Part shown: positions 37,545 through 47,152 of the stretch, one piece after another
Layout of the letters: every line of letters starts with the position of its first letter
Position numbering within the stretch: position 1 is the stretch's first letter
Program-made: the position numbers and the translations under genes
Assembly (NCBI RefSeq): GCF_009913435.1
Contig: NZ_CP047895.1
Location: 186,001 to 250,000, forward strand
From: Sphingomonas changnyeongensis
GTDB lineage: Bacteria > Pseudomonadota > Alphaproteobacteria > Sphingomonadales > Sphingomonadaceae
DNA length: 64,000 nt
Direction of reading: 5' to 3'
Notes under the pieces: model-generated
Database searches by the model: none
What the model saw: the letters and a program-made list of their open reading frames with translations, nothing else
Told to the model about the DNA's origin: nothing

Positions 37545-38821
37545 TGGCGCCCGCCGCCCGGTTCCTGCCCGCGCGTCCGGCCGCCACAGCGGCGATCATC
37601 GCCCTGGCACTCGCCACCGCCGCGCTTATCGGCATATGGGCGACGCGGCGTCCGCCCGCCGATCCTGCCGGGGCGTCCCCGCCTGCGCCCGCCGCATTGG
37701 CCGCGCCGGGCAGCGAAAGGCGGCGGCTGGCCGAAGCGCGCGGGGCCGCCGATGCGGCACGCGAGCGTGCCGCGCGGCTCGATACGCTGGCGGCACGGGC
37801 GCGTGATGCCGCCGCGCGCGCGCGCCACGAACGGGCCGCACTCGCCGCGCGCATCCAGGCCGCCGAAGCGGAACTGGCGGCTGGGCGGGCGCGGCTGGCG
37901 CTGATCGATGCCGCGCGGCAGCGTCAGGCGGCGCGGCTGGCCGGGGCGCGCGCGCCGGTCGCGCGGCTGCTCGCTGCACTTCAGACCATGGCGCGGCGGC
38001 CCGCGGTCGCGACGCTGGTGCAGCCGGGATCGGTGACGGATCTGGTTCATGTCCGCGCGGTGTTCAGCGCGATCGCGCCGCGCATCGAGGCCGAGACAAA
38101 GGCGCTGCGCGGCGCGCTCGCAGAGGTGCAGCGGCTGCGCACGCTTGCCGACGGCGTGGTCACGGCCCAGCGCGCCGCCCAGGCCGAACGCACGGCAAGG
38201 CTGGCGGAGCTGGCGCGGCTGGAGACACTGGAGCGCCGCCGCGCCGCGATGCTCGCCACCGGGTCGGCGCGGGCCGGCGATGCCGCATTGGCGCTCGGCG
38301 AACAGGCGCGCGATCTGGAAGAGCTGGTGGCGCTGGCCGACCGGCAGGCGGCGCTGGCGGCGGCGCTGCGCGCGCTGCCCGGGCCACTGCCCCGGCCAGG
38401 GACCGCAGGGCCGGGAGGGGCGCCCACTCCCGCCGCCCATCCCGGATCGGACGCGGCATCTGGCCTTGCCTCCTACCGGCTGCCCGCACTCGGCCGCGTC
38501 GTGTCGGGCTTTGGCGAGGCCGGGGCAGGCGGCGAGCGGGCGCGCGGGCTCGCGCTGCTGCCCGAGGCCGGGGCGCTGCTGGTCGCCCCGGCGGGCGGGC
38601 GGATCGCCTTTGCCGGGCCGTATCGCGGCTATGGCGAGATCCTGATCATCGATCATGGCGGCGGCTGGATGAGCGTGCTGACCGGGCTGGCGCGGGCGAC
38701 GGCGCGTACCAGCGATACCGTCGATCAGGGCAGCCCGGTGGGCCGTGCCGGGGCGACGCCGCTGCTGATCGAGCTGCGCCATCAGGGCCGCCCGGTCGCG
38801 GTGGCGGCGCAGATCCGGTGA
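37544..38821 (+). CDS. envC: EnvC-like murein hydrolase activator
   Basis: A 425-residue protein with an N-terminal membrane/signal segment (about residues 13-28). A long Ala/Arg-rich coiled coil follows (about 50-290), then a C-terminal LytM (M23) fold: LGRVVSGFGEAG, LLVAPAGGRIAFAGPYRGYGEILIIDHGGGW. The zinc-binding His/Asp of active M23 peptidases are replaced (ARGLALLPEAG), and the HxH motif is missing (SVLTGL). That loss is typical of EnvC, which activates amidases rather than cutting murein. Overlaps rlmH by one base; ctpA follows. Confidence 0.87.
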   Translation: MAPAARFLPARPAATAAIIALALATAALIGIWATRRPPADPAGASPPAPAALAAPGSERRRLAEARGAADAARERAARLDTLAARARDAAARARHERAALAARIQAAEAELAAGRARLALIDAARQRQAARLAGARAPVARLLAALQTMARRPAVATLVQPGSVTDLVHVRAVFSAIAPRIEAETKALRGALAEVQRLRTLADGVVTAQRAAQAERTARLAELARLETLERRRAAMLATGSARAGDAALALGEQARDLEELVALADRQAALAAALRALPGPLPRPGTAGPGGAPTPAAHPGSDAASGLASYRLPALGRVVSGFGEAGAGGERARGLALLPEAGALLVAPAGGRIAFAGPYRGYGEILIIDHGGGWMSVLTGLARATARTSDTVDQGSPVGRAGATPLLIELRHQGRPVAVAAQIR

Positions 38822-38890
38822 TCCGCTGATCTTTAATCCCTTGGCGAATACCTATATCGTCGACAGCCAACCTTGCCGAAAGTGCCGCGA

Positions 38891-40285
38891 ATGTTCCGTC
38901 CCGTGTTGCGCGCCGCCGCCCTTGCCAGCGCCCTTGCCCTGGTCCCGATCGCGACCGCCGGCCTCGCCGCGGTCGAGCAGGACACCTATCGCGAGCTTGA
39001 TCAGTTCATGAGCGTGTTCGAGCGGGTGCGCGGCGAATATGTCGACAAGGTCGATGACAAGACGCTGATCCGCGGCGCGATCAACGGCATGCTTGCCGCG
39101 CTCGATCCGCACAGCAGCTATCTGGATGCAACCGACTTCCAGTCGATGAAGGCGCAGACCGACGGCAATTATGGCGGGCTGGGCCTTACCGTGTCGATGG
39201 AAGACGGCGCGGTGAAGGTGATCGCGCCCAGCGAGGACACGCCGGCGGCGCGCGCCGGGCTGAAGGCCGGGGACTATATCACCCATATCAACGGCCAGCT
39301 GCTCTATGGCGGCACGCTTGACGAGGCGGTAGAGCAGATGCGCGGCAAGCCGGGCACCTCGCTCAAGCTCACCATCGTCCGCCCGGGCCGGGACAAGCCG
39401 TTCGACGTGTCGCTGGTGCGCGAGGTCATCGAGCTGAAGCCCGTCAAATGGGAGCTGAAGGGCGATGTCGGCGTCATCAACATCAACAGCTTTTCCAAGA
39501 ATACCGGCGCCGGGGTGCGCGCCGCGATCCTGGGCGTGCAGAAGGCGCTGGGGCGGCGGCCGGCCGGCTATGTGATCGACCTGCGTTCCAATCCGGGCGG
39601 GCTGCTCGATCAGGCGATCGAGGTGTCGGACGCGTTCCTCGAACGCGGCGAGATCGTGTCGCAGCGCGGCCGCGAGAAGAGCGATGTCGAACGCTATTAT
39701 GCCAAGGCCGGCGACGATACCGGCGGCGCGCCGCTGATCGTGCTGGTCGATGCCGGGTCGGCCTCCGCCGCCGAGATCGTGGCCGGCGCGCTGCAGGACC
39801 AGCACCGCGCGCTGGTGATGGGCGAACGCAGCTTCGGCAAGGGATCGGTGCAGACTCTGCTGCCGCTGACCGCCGAAAGCGCGCTGCGGCTGACGACCGC
39901 GCGCTATTACACCCCGTCGGGCAAGTCGGTGCAGGAAGGCGGCATCGAACCCGATATCGCCGTGCCGCAGCTGAGCGACCCCGATTACAAGACCCGGCCG
40001 CGCTTCCGCGAGGCCGATCTGCGCCGCCATCTGGTCAATGAGGCGAAGGTCGATCGGTCGGTGATCGAGGATGACGGCAAGGAGGATCCGCGCTTCAAGA
40101 TGACCGCCGAGGAGCTGAAAAAGCAGGGCGTCACCGATTTCCAGCTCGATTATGCGGTGCGCGCCATCGCCCGGCTGCGGCGCGACGGCGCAGCGCTGGT
40201 CGCGCTGGGCGGCCAGCCGGCTGCGGGCAAGCCCGCTGCCGGGCAGGCGGCGACCGGCAAGCCCGGCCCGGCCCGGCAGCGCTGA
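38891..40285 (+). CDS. ctpA: S41 family C-terminal processing peptidase
   Basis: A 464-residue periplasmic serine protease. It has a signal peptide (to about residue 28), a PDZ domain (about 90-165, YGGLGLTVSMEDG) and a catalytic core with Ser in DAGSASAAEIVAGAL and Lys in RSFGKGSVQT. The ATG at 38891 is preferred to the upstream TTG at 38873. CtpA proteins trim the C termini of envelope proteins and murein enzymes. Directly after envC, so co-expression with septal cell-wall functions is likely. The tail is Pro/Ala/Gly-rich. Confidence 0.92.
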   Translation: MFRPVLRAAALASALALVPIATAGLAAVEQDTYRELDQFMSVFERVRGEYVDKVDDKTLIRGAINGMLAALDPHSSYLDATDFQSMKAQTDGNYGGLGLTVSMEDGAVKVIAPSEDTPAARAGLKAGDYITHINGQLLYGGTLDEAVEQMRGKPGTSLKLTIVRPGRDKPFDVSLVREVIELKPVKWELKGDVGVININSFSKNTGAGVRAAILGVQKALGRRPAGYVIDLRSNPGGLLDQAIEVSDAFLERGEIVSQRGREKSDVERYYAKAGDDTGGAPLIVLVDAGSASAAEIVAGALQDQHRALVMGERSFGKGSVQTLLPLTAESALRLTTARYYTPSGKSVQEGGIEPDIAVPQLSDPDYKTRPRFREADLRRHLVNEAKVDRSVIEDDGKEDPRFKMTAEELKKQGVTDFQLDYAVRAIARLRRDGAALVALGGQPAAGKPAAGQAATGKPGPARQR

Positions 40286-40324
40286 TCCGCAATACAGCCC
40301 CCGTTCATCGACCAGGTGGCCTGA

Positions 40325-40837
40325 ATGGCGACGATCACCGCACCGAGACTGCCCATCGTGACCTCCCTCGCCCAGGCCCGGCTGCTTGCCTTTGCCGCAC
40401 CTTCCGCACTGCTTGGCGGGGCGCTCGCGTCCGAATATCTGGGCGGGCTGTTCCCGTGCGAAATGTGCTATTGGCAGCGCTGGCCGCATGAGGTGGCGCT
40501 GGTGCTGGCGCTGTTTGCCTTTGTGCTGCCGGCGCGCCTCACCCGGCCGCTGGTGCTGTTTGCAGCACTCGCCATTGCCGTGTCGGGCGCGATCGGGGTG
40601 TTTCACGCCGGTGTCGAATATGGCTGGTGGGAAGGCGTGACCAGCTGCGCGGCCAATGCGGTGTCGGGCAGCAGCGAAGATCTGCTCAAATCCATCCTTG
40701 CCGCGCCGATCATCCGGTGCGACCAGCCGCAATGGACGCTGTTCGGCGTGTCGCTCGCCGGATTCAACGCCCTGTTTTCCTTTGCCGCGGCAGCATGCGT
40801 CGCGGCGCTTGCGATCAAGGGGAGTGGCACGCGATGA
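40325..40837 (+). CDS. dsbB: Disulfide bond formation protein B
   Basis: Reoxidises DsbA by passing electrons to ubiquinone. The 170-residue protein has four membrane spans, the first redox pair CEMC near residue 45 and a second pair in the periplasmic loop (VTSCAANA and IIRCDQP). It follows ctpA and overlaps coq7 (ATGA). The pairing is functionally apt, since Coq7 makes the quinone that DsbB uses. Confidence 0.9.
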   Translation: MATITAPRLPIVTSLAQARLLAFAAPSALLGGALASEYLGGLFPCEMCYWQRWPHEVALVLALFAFVLPARLTRPLVLFAALAIAVSGAIGVFHAGVEYGWWEGVTSCAANAVSGSSEDLLKSILAAPIIRCDQPQWTLFGVSLAGFNALFSFAAAACVAALAIKGSGTR

Positions 40838-41367
40838 GCTGGAAACCCGGTGACAGCGCGGTCGATACCGCGACGATGCTCAGGGTCAATCAGGCGGGCG
40901 AATATGGCGCGACGCGCATCTATGCCGGGCAGCTGGCGGTGATGGGCGACCGGTCGCCCGCCGCGCGGGCGATTGCCGGCATGGCCGCACAGGAGGAACG
41001 CCATCGCCGCCGGTTCGACGCGATGATCGTCGAACGCGGCGTGCGGCCGACCCTGTTGCAGCCGCTGTGGAACGTTGCGGGCTTTGCGCTGGGCGCGGTG
41101 ACGGCGGCGATCGGCCCCGAAGCAGCGATGGCCTGCACGGCGGCGATCGAGACCGAGATCGACCGCCATTATCAGGAACAGCTCGACACGCTTGAGGACC
41201 GCGATCCGGAACTGGCCGGGGCGATCCGCGATTTTCAGGCCGAGGAGGTCGAGCACCGCGATGCCGCGCTGGCCGCCGGGGCCGAGCGCGCGCCTGCCTA
41301 TCCGGTGATGTTCCATGCGATCCGGCTGGGCTGCCGCGCGGCGATCGCGCTGTCGAAACGTATCTGA
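40834..41367 (+). CDS. coq7: Demethoxyubiquinone hydroxylase (Coq7)
   Basis: A di-iron hydroxylase of ubiquinone synthesis. The 177-residue protein begins MLRVNQAGEYGATRIYAGQ after a short leader and has the expected carboxylate/His iron ligands: AAQEERHRRRFD and AEEVEHRDAAL. It is the compact bacterial single-domain form. GGGGAG lies upstream and the start overlaps the dsbB stop (ATGA), so the two are translationally coupled. Confidence 0.93.
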   Translation: MSWKPGDSAVDTATMLRVNQAGEYGATRIYAGQLAVMGDRSPAARAIAGMAAQEERHRRRFDAMIVERGVRPTLLQPLWNVAGFALGAVTAAIGPEAAMACTAAIETEIDRHYQEQLDTLEDRDPELAGAIRDFQAEEVEHRDAALAAGAERAPAYPVMFHAIRLGCRAAIALSKRI

Positions 41368-41423
41368 ACACGATCATGGCTGGCGGCGGTGCGCCGCCGG
41401 CGGCCAAGGGAAGAGGACCCGCA

Positions 41424-41810
41424 ATGACCACCAAGATCCGTTTCGCGCTGGCGATCGCGCTGACCGTGCCGGGGCTGGTGCCCTTTGGCCCGGCAGCGGC
41501 GCAGCGCAACTCGAACGAGGCGGTGCTGGTGGTGTTCGGCGACGAGCCCTGCCCGCGTGACGTCATCTGCGTGCGCAAGCCGCAGGGCGAGAAATACCGG
41601 ATCCCCGAAGAGCTGCGGCGCATCGAGCCGAGCCCGCAGAGCCAGAGCTGGGCCGAGCGTGCCCGCAGCATGGAATATGTCGGCGCCGCCGGCATCAACA
41701 GCTGTTCCCCGGTCGGCGCGGGCGGCTGGACCGGCTGTTATCAGCAGCTGCTGCGCCAGGCGCGCGAGGAACGCCGCGCGCGCGCCAATGGCGAGCTGAA
41801 CGACCGCTGA
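41424..41810 (+). CDS. Exported hypothetical protein with four cysteines
   Basis: A 128-residue protein with a signal peptide (ending GPAAAQR). The mature part has two cysteine pairs (EPCPRDVICV and NSCSPVG...GCYQQLL) likely to form disulfides, and an Arg/Glu-rich helical end. AAGAGGA precedes the ATG at 41424. It follows dsbB and coq7. I recognise no domain; it looks like a small conserved periplasmic protein of sphingomonads. Confidence 0.7.
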   Translation: MTTKIRFALAIALTVPGLVPFGPAAAQRNSNEAVLVVFGDEPCPRDVICVRKPQGEKYRIPEELRRIEPSPQSQSWAERARSMEYVGAAGINSCSPVGAGGWTGCYQQLLRQAREERRARANGELNDR

Positions 41811-41824
41811 GCCCGCTCACCCTC

Positions 41825-42592
41825 ATGCATCCGGCAGGACTGTGCGGGCGCGCCCTGCTGCCGGCGCTGCTGCTCGGCGGGGTTACGGCCGCCCCGGCAG
41901 CGGCGGACATGACCGATCCGCCCCCCGCGCTCGATCTCAGCGCAGGCGTGACGCTGGCGAGCGATTTCCGGCTGCGCGGCCTGTCGCTGTCGAACAGGCG
42001 GGCAAGCATCGGCGCGACGATCGACGCCAGCCATATCTCCGGTCTGCATGCGCAGTTGCGCGCGGCGAGCCTGTCCGGCCCGGCGGCGCGCGGCGCCGAT
42101 GCGTTGGTCGAGCTGGCCGCCGGCTACCGGACGATGGCCGGCCCGGTCGAACTCGATCTGGGGGCGCGCTATTTCGCCTTTGCCGGGAGCACGGGGACGA
42201 CCGATGTCATCGAGCCTTACGCGGCGCTTGGCTATGACATCGGGCCGGTGAGCCTCAGCGCCTCGGCCCATTATGCGCCGCGCCAGCGCACTCTGGCGGC
42301 CGGCACGACCGGGCGCGAGCGGCGGGCCGACAATCTCTATCTGCGTGCCGGGCTGGACCTCGGCGTGCCGGGCACCCCGCTGACGCTCGCCGCGCATATC
42401 GGGCGCGACACCGGCAGCGGGCAGCTGACGCTCGCGCGCCGCTACACCGAATGGGGGCTTGGTCTGCGCCACAGCCTCGGCCCGCTCACGCTCGCGCTCG
42501 ATTATGCCGACAGCAATGCCGGGCTGCAGCTGGCAAATGGCCGACGCCCGGGCGGGGCCGGGCTGATCGCGCGGGCGACGCTCGATTTCTGA
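41825..42592 (+). CDS. TorF-family putative porin (paralogue 1)
   Basis: A 255-residue protein with a signal peptide (ending AAPAAAD) and a 12-strand-type barrel with the family phrase SAGVTLASDFRLRGLS near the N terminus and a C-terminal aromatic residue (ATLDF). The same opening phrase occurs in the porin at 48326-49147 (TAALLSDYRFRGVS). Substrate unknown. No Shine-Dalgarno is obvious, and the gene begins 14 bases after the preceding stop, suggesting co-transcription. Confidence 0.78.
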   Translation: MHPAGLCGRALLPALLLGGVTAAPAAADMTDPPPALDLSAGVTLASDFRLRGLSLSNRRASIGATIDASHISGLHAQLRAASLSGPAARGADALVELAAGYRTMAGPVELDLGARYFAFAGSTGTTDVIEPYAALGYDIGPVSLSASAHYAPRQRTLAAGTTGRERRADNLYLRAGLDLGVPGTPLTLAAHIGRDTGSGQLTLARRYTEWGLGLRHSLGPLTLALDYADSNAGLQLANGRRPGGAGLIARATLDF

Positions 42593-42762
42593 AACCATCT
42601 GTCGCCGGCGACTCGGCCTGCCGCATCCGCCCCCCGGCCTGCCGCCCTGTCCCAATCTGGTTCATCTGGGCTTCATCCGCCGCACCTAGCGCCGGGCGCG
42701 CAGGCGGATGTCCGCCCGCCGCCTCCCCGTGCCGGGGGCGTGTTGCTTGTCCGGGGACCTGA

Positions 42763-44421
42763 ATGACCGTCATCACCGTCACTGACCGCGCGCAGCTTGA
42801 TGCGGCGCTTGCCCGCGCCAGCGGTGGCGAAACGATCCTGCTCGCGCCCGGCAGCTATGGCACGCTGGCGCTCAACAGCCGCAGCTTTGCCGCCGACGTC
42901 ACCATTGCCTCGGCCGATGCCGGCAATCCGGCGCGGCTCGACGGTGTGCATGTCAACGGATCGCGCAACATCCTGTTCCGCGGGCTCGACATCGGCCGCG
43001 CGCTCGCGCCGGGCGAGCCGGAATGGACCCAGCTCGCGACGGTCACGAATGCGGAGAATATCCGCTTCGACAGCGTGTCGCTGCACGGCTCGCTCGACGG
43101 CAATGCCGGCAATGACGGCTGGGGCCTTTATGTGACCGGCACGCGCGGCTTTGCGCTCACCGGCTCCAATGTGCAGGAGTTGATGCGCGCCTTTGTGATC
43201 GAACAGTCGAGCGACATCCGCATCGCCGACAACCTCATTCACCGCATCCGCAGCGACGGCGGCGATTTCGCCGCGGTCGACGGGGTGGTGATCGAGAACA
43301 ATCTCTACCGTGATTTCCAGCCATCGGCCGGCGACCACGCCGACGCCATCCAGTTCTGGACGGCGGGCCAAACGCGCGGATCGAGCAACGTGCTCATTCG
43401 CAACAATGTCGTGCTGCAGGGCAATGGCACCGGCACCCAGGGTATTTTCATCCGCGACGAACAGGGCCGGCTGCCGCACAGCAATGTGCGGATCGAAAAC
43501 AACCTCATCTATTCATCCGACCAGTTCGAGGGCATTTCGGTCGAAGGCGCGATCGGCGTCGCGATCATCGGGAACACCGTGGTGTCGCCGACCAGCGACG
43601 CCAAAAGGCTGTGGATCCGGGTCGACCGGGTCGACGGCGCGCTGATCGCCCGCAACGTGACCGACGATCTGCTGATCGGCACCGCGACCGGGCTTGCGCA
43701 GAGCGACAATGCCGTGCTGCACGGGCTTGACGGTCAGGATGTGTTCCTGCCGCGCATCAATGCCGGGGCGGGAGCGGCCATTGCCGATCTGATCGTCCCC
43801 GGCATGGGTTTCCAGCCGGGCGCGCTGCCGGTCTGGCCGGGCGCACAGCCCCAGCCCGCACCTTCACCCGCACCCACGCCGTCCCAGCCTGTCCCTTCCC
43901 AGCCGGCCCCATCTGACCCGGACACCCCGCAGACCGGCGGCAGGCCCGCGCTGCCCCCTGCCGAGCTGCCCACCCCCTGGCCCGAGGCGGACATGCCGTT
44001 CATTCGCGGCGGCACCGGCAATGACTGGCTGACCGGCGGCGATGCTGCCGAATGGCTGACCGGGGTGGCCGATGCCGATGGCCGGCTGGGGCGGGGCAGC
44101 ATCGACCGGCTGACCGGCGGCGGCGGGCCCGATGTGTTCGCGCTCGGCGATGCGCGCGGCCGCTTTTACGATGACGGCCAGAGCCGCCGCGGCGGGCGCG
44201 GCGATTATGGCCAGATCCTCGATTTTTCAGCCGGCGACCGCATCATGCTGGCGGGCGCGCCCGGCGATTATGTGTTCCGCAAGGGCCGGGTCGGCGGGCT
44301 GGCGGGGATCGAGATCCTGCACGACAGCAACGGCAATGGCCGGGCCGACAGCCGGGACGAGCTGATCGGCCATGTTGCGGGCGTGCCGGACCTGCCGCTC
44401 GACGCGTTCATCTTCGGCTGA
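42763..44421 (+). CDS. Secreted right-handed beta-helix protein with RTX-like C terminus
   Basis: A 552-residue protein with no signal peptide. Residues 1-340 form a parallel beta-helix of the AlgG/chondroitinase-B type: repeated strand-turn units with Asn ladders ([33 protein letters not shown]). A Pro/Ser/Gln linker (about 363-408) leads to a Gly/Asp-rich module ([45 protein letters not shown]), like RTX/haemolysin-type calcium repeats, ending LPLDAFIFG as in type I secretion substrates. It may bind or cleave an acidic polysaccharide; the activity is not predictable. No type I exporter is nearby. Confidence 0.8.
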   Translation: MTVITVTDRAQLDAALARASGGETILLAPGSYGTLALNSRSFAADVTIASADAGNPARLDGVHVNGSRNILFRGLDIGRALAPGEPEWTQLATVTNAENIRFDSVSLHGSLDGNAGNDGWGLYVTGTRGFALTGSNVQELMRAFVIEQSSDIRIADNLIHRIRSDGGDFAAVDGVVIENNLYRDFQPSAGDHADAIQFWTAGQTRGSSNVLIRNNVVLQGNGTGTQGIFIRDEQGRLPHSNVRIENNLIYSSDQFEGISVEGAIGVAIIGNTVVSPTSDAKRLWIRVDRVDGALIARNVTDDLLIGTATGLAQSDNAVLHGLDGQDVFLPRINAGAGAAIADLIVPGMGFQPGALPVWPGAQPQPAPSPAPTPSQPVPSQPAPSDPDTPQTGGRPALPPAELPTPWPEADMPFIRGGTGNDWLTGGDAAEWLTGVADADGRLGRGSIDRLTGGGGPDVFALGDARGRFYDDGQSRRGGRGDYGQILDFSAGDRIMLAGAPGDYVFRKGRVGGLAGIEILHDSNGNGRADSRDELIGHVAGVPDLPLDAFIFG

Positions 44422-44470
44422 CCCGGGATTGTCGCCGGAGCGGGCGGCCCGGGCCGGGCCGCCCCGCCGC

Positions 44471-45388
44471 TCAGGCCGCGCGTGTCAGGCTCAGGAACAC
44501 ATCCTCGAGATCGGCCTCGCGCGTCGTCACATCGACGATGCCAAGCCCCGCGGCCTGGACGGCGGACAGCACCTGCCCGGCATTCACCTTGGCCTTGGAA
44601 TAGGTGATTTCGAGCACCCGTTCGCCGCGCAGGGCGATCTTTTCGAAACAGTCGGCGGCGGGCGGCACGGCGATGTCGCGGTCGACGGTCACCTCCACCC
44701 GCTTTTCCTGCGCCTTGCCGACCAGCTCGCGCGTCGGCTCATTGGCGATCAGCCGGCCATGGTTGATGATCGCGATGCGGTCGCACAGCTCCTCCGCCTC
44801 TTCCAGATAATGGGTGGTGAGGACGACGGTGACGCCACGGTCGTTGAGTTCGCGGACATAGGCCCAGAGCTGCTGGCGAAGCTCGATGTCGACGCCCGCC
44901 GTCGGCTCGTCGAGGACGAGCACCGGCGGCGAATGGACCATCGCCTTGGCGACCAGCAGCCGCCGCTTCATCCCGCCCGACAGGGTGCGCGAATAGGCAT
45001 TGGCCTTGTCTTCCAGATGCACGGCGCGCAGCAGCTCCATCGAGCGCCGCTCGGCGCGCGGGACGCCATACAGCCCCGCGAACAGCTCCAGCGTCTCGAG
45101 CGGCGTGAAAAAGGGGTCGAAGACGATCTCCTGCGGCACGATGCCGATCGACGCCTTGGCGTTGCGCGGATGCGCGTCGATGTCGAAGCCCCAGATCGCG
45201 GCCCGCCCCTCGGTCTTGCGGACCATGCCCGACAGGATGTTGATCAGCGTCGACTTGCCCGCGCCGTTGGGGCCGAGCAGACCGAAAATCTGGCCGCGCG
45301 GCACATCGAAACTGACCCCGTCCAGCGCCCGCTTGCCGCCACGATAGGTCTTGCCCAGCCCCTGAATCGAGATCGCCGCTTCATCCAT
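44471..45388 (-). CDS. ABC transporter ATP-binding protein
   Basis: A 305-residue ATPase of the ABC-2/daunorubicin-type exporter class: Walker [10 protein letters not shown], signature [14 protein letters not shown], Walker [12 protein letters not shown] and the H-loop in [13 protein letters not shown]. An extra C-terminal domain (about residues 220-300) is typical of this class. A permease normally sits next to it, but neither neighbour encodes one, so its partner must be elsewhere. The substrate is unknown. Confidence 0.88.
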   Translation of the reverse strand: MDEAAISIQGLGKTYRGGKRALDGVSFDVPRGQIFGLLGPNGAGKSTLINILSGMVRKTEGRAAIWGFDIDAHPRNAKASIGIVPQEIVFDPFFTPLETLELFAGLYGVPRAERRSMELLRAVHLEDKANAYSRTLSGGMKRRLLVAKAMVHSPPVLVLDEPTAGVDIELRQQLWAYVRELNDRGVTVVLTTHYLEEAEELCDRIAIINHGRLIANEPTRELVGKAQEKRVEVTVDRDIAVPPAADCFEKIALRGERVLEITYSKAKVNAGQVLSAVQAAGLGIVDVTTREADLEDVFLSLTRAA

Positions 45389-45448
45389 GTGTCACCCCTA
45401 ACCGCGGGGGGCTGGAAAGGGCAACGCGCGATTGCTATCGGCGGCGGC

Positions 45449-45652
45449 ATGATCCCGCCCCCCGAAACCCTCCGCGTGTCCACCCGCCGCGTCGCCTGTG
45501 ACGGCTCCGGCCATGGCATCGACCCCGCGCTCGGCCATCCGCGCGTGTTCATCGAAATCGACGAACGCGGCTATGGCGAATGCGGTTATTGCGACCGTCG
45601 CTTCGTGCTGATCGGCGGCCCGGCCGACAATGAGGGTTCCGCCGCCCATTGA
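45449..45652 (+). CDS. Small CHCC-type zinc-finger protein (NDUFS6-like)
   Basis: A 67-residue protein with Cys17, His30, Cys45 and Cys48 in the spacing of the zinc-finger domain found at the C terminus of complex I subunit NDUFS6 (ACDGSG...GHPRVFIEI...[10 protein letters not shown]). Bacterial homologues are small stand-alone proteins. A longer open frame upstream lies antisense to the ABC gene and is ignored. tldD starts 19 bases downstream. Confidence 0.78.
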   Translation: MIPPPETLRVSTRRVACDGSGHGIDPALGHPRVFIEIDERGYGECGYCDRRFVLIGGPADNEGSAAH

Positions 45653-45671
45653 AGCGCCTATATCGGGGGGC

Positions 45672-47114
45672 ATGACCCCGTCCCCCGATCCGCGCTCCGC
45701 CGATCCGCGCGCCGTCCTTTATGGCGGCGACCTTGATCCCGATACCGCGCTTGCGCTCACCCGCGCGGCGCTGAACGGCGTCGATGACGGCGAACTCTAT
45801 CTGCAATATCAGGCGAGCGAGAGCTTCGGTTTCGATGACGGGCGGCTGAAAACCGCCGACTATTCGACCAGCTCGGGCTTCGGCCTGCGCGGTGTGGCGG
45901 GCGAGACGACCGCCTTTGCCCATGCCAATGAGTTGAGCGCCGCCGCCATCCGCCGCGCGGCTGAAACGATGCGCGTGCTTGATCCCGGCCAGGCTGCCGC
46001 GCCCGCGCCGCCGCGCACCAACCGGCATCTCTATACCGGCCATGATCCCATCGGGCTGGTGCCCTTTGCCGACAAGGTGGCGCTGTGCCAGACGATCGAT
46101 GCGGCCGCCCGCGCCCGCGATCCGCGCGTCGCGCAGGTGTCGGTCGGGCTGTCGGCAAGCTGGTCGGTGGTCGAAATCGTCCGCGCCGACGGGTTTGTCG
46201 CCACCGATGTCCGCCCGCTCGTCCGGCTCAACATCGCGATCGTCGCCGAACACAATGGCCGGCGCGAAACCGGATCGTTCGGCATGGGCGGCCGCTATCT
46301 CTACGACCGGCTGTTCACCGAGGACCAGTGGCAGCGCGGGATCGACCAGGCGCTCGCCCAGGCGCTGATCAACCTCGACTCGGTCGCGGCACCCGCCGGG
46401 GAAATGCCGGTGCTGCTGGGTCCGGGCTGGCCCGGCATTCTGCTGCACGAAGCTATCGGCCATGGGCTGGAAGGCGATTTCAACCGCAAGGGCACATCGG
46501 CCTTTGCCGGGCGCATTGGCGAGCGGGTGGCGGCACCGGGCGTGACCGTGGTCGATGACGGATCAATCGCCGACCGGCGCGGCTCGCTGTCGATCGACGA
46601 TGAAGGCACGCCCACCGGCCGCACCGTGCTGATCGAGGACGGCATCCTCAAAGGCTATATGCAGGACCGGCTAAACGCGCGGCTGATGGGCGTGGCCCCC
46701 ACCGGCAATGGCCGCCGCCAATCCTATGCCCATGCACCGATGCCGCGCATGACCAACACCTTCATGCTCGGCGGCAGCGACTATCCGGGCGAGATGCTCG
46801 CGCGTGTCAAATCGGGCATTTTCGCCAAGAGCTTTGGCGGCGGCCAGGTCGACATCGTGTCGGGCAAGTTCGTGTTTTCCTGCACCGAGGCCTATCTGAT
46901 CGAAAATGGCCGGCTGGGCGCGCCGATCAAGGGCGCGACGCTGATCGGCGACGGGCCGAGCGCGCTCACCCGCGTGCAGGCGATCGGCAATGATTTCGCG
47001 CTCGACGAAGGCATTGGCGTGTGCGGCAAGGGCGGCCAGTCGGTTCCCGCCGGGGTCGGCCAGCCCAGCCTGCTGCTCGACGGGTTGACCGTGGGCGGCA
47101 CCCAGGCGCGCTGA
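45672..47114 (+). CDS. tldD: Metalloprotease TldD
   Basis: A 480-residue subunit of the TldD/TldE (PmbA) protease, which matures some modified peptides and degrades CcdA. The zinc motif HEAIGHGLEGDF lies near residue 260, with a further ligand region in the C-terminal half (FSCTEAYLIENG). The ATG at 45672 follows a G-run. The partner gene pmbA is not in this window. It is directly downstream of the small zinc-finger gene and probably co-transcribed. Confidence 0.93.
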   Translation: MTPSPDPRSADPRAVLYGGDLDPDTALALTRAALNGVDDGELYLQYQASESFGFDDGRLKTADYSTSSGFGLRGVAGETTAFAHANELSAAAIRRAAETMRVLDPGQAAAPAPPRTNRHLYTGHDPIGLVPFADKVALCQTIDAAARARDPRVAQVSVGLSASWSVVEIVRADGFVATDVRPLVRLNIAIVAEHNGRRETGSFGMGGRYLYDRLFTEDQWQRGIDQALAQALINLDSVAAPAGEMPVLLGPGWPGILLHEAIGHGLEGDFNRKGTSAFAGRIGERVAAPGVTVVDDGSIADRRGSLSIDDEGTPTGRTVLIEDGILKGYMQDRLNARLMGVAPTGNGRRQSYAHAPMPRMTNTFMLGGSDYPGEMLARVKSGIFAKSFGGGQVDIVSGKFVFSCTEAYLIENGRLGAPIKGATLIGDGPSALTRVQAIGNDFALDEGIGVCGKGGQSVPAGVGQPSLLLDGLTVGGTQAR

Positions 47115-47152
47115 CCGGGGGCCGGGGAGCGGGGGGGACGCCGCCCCGCCGC

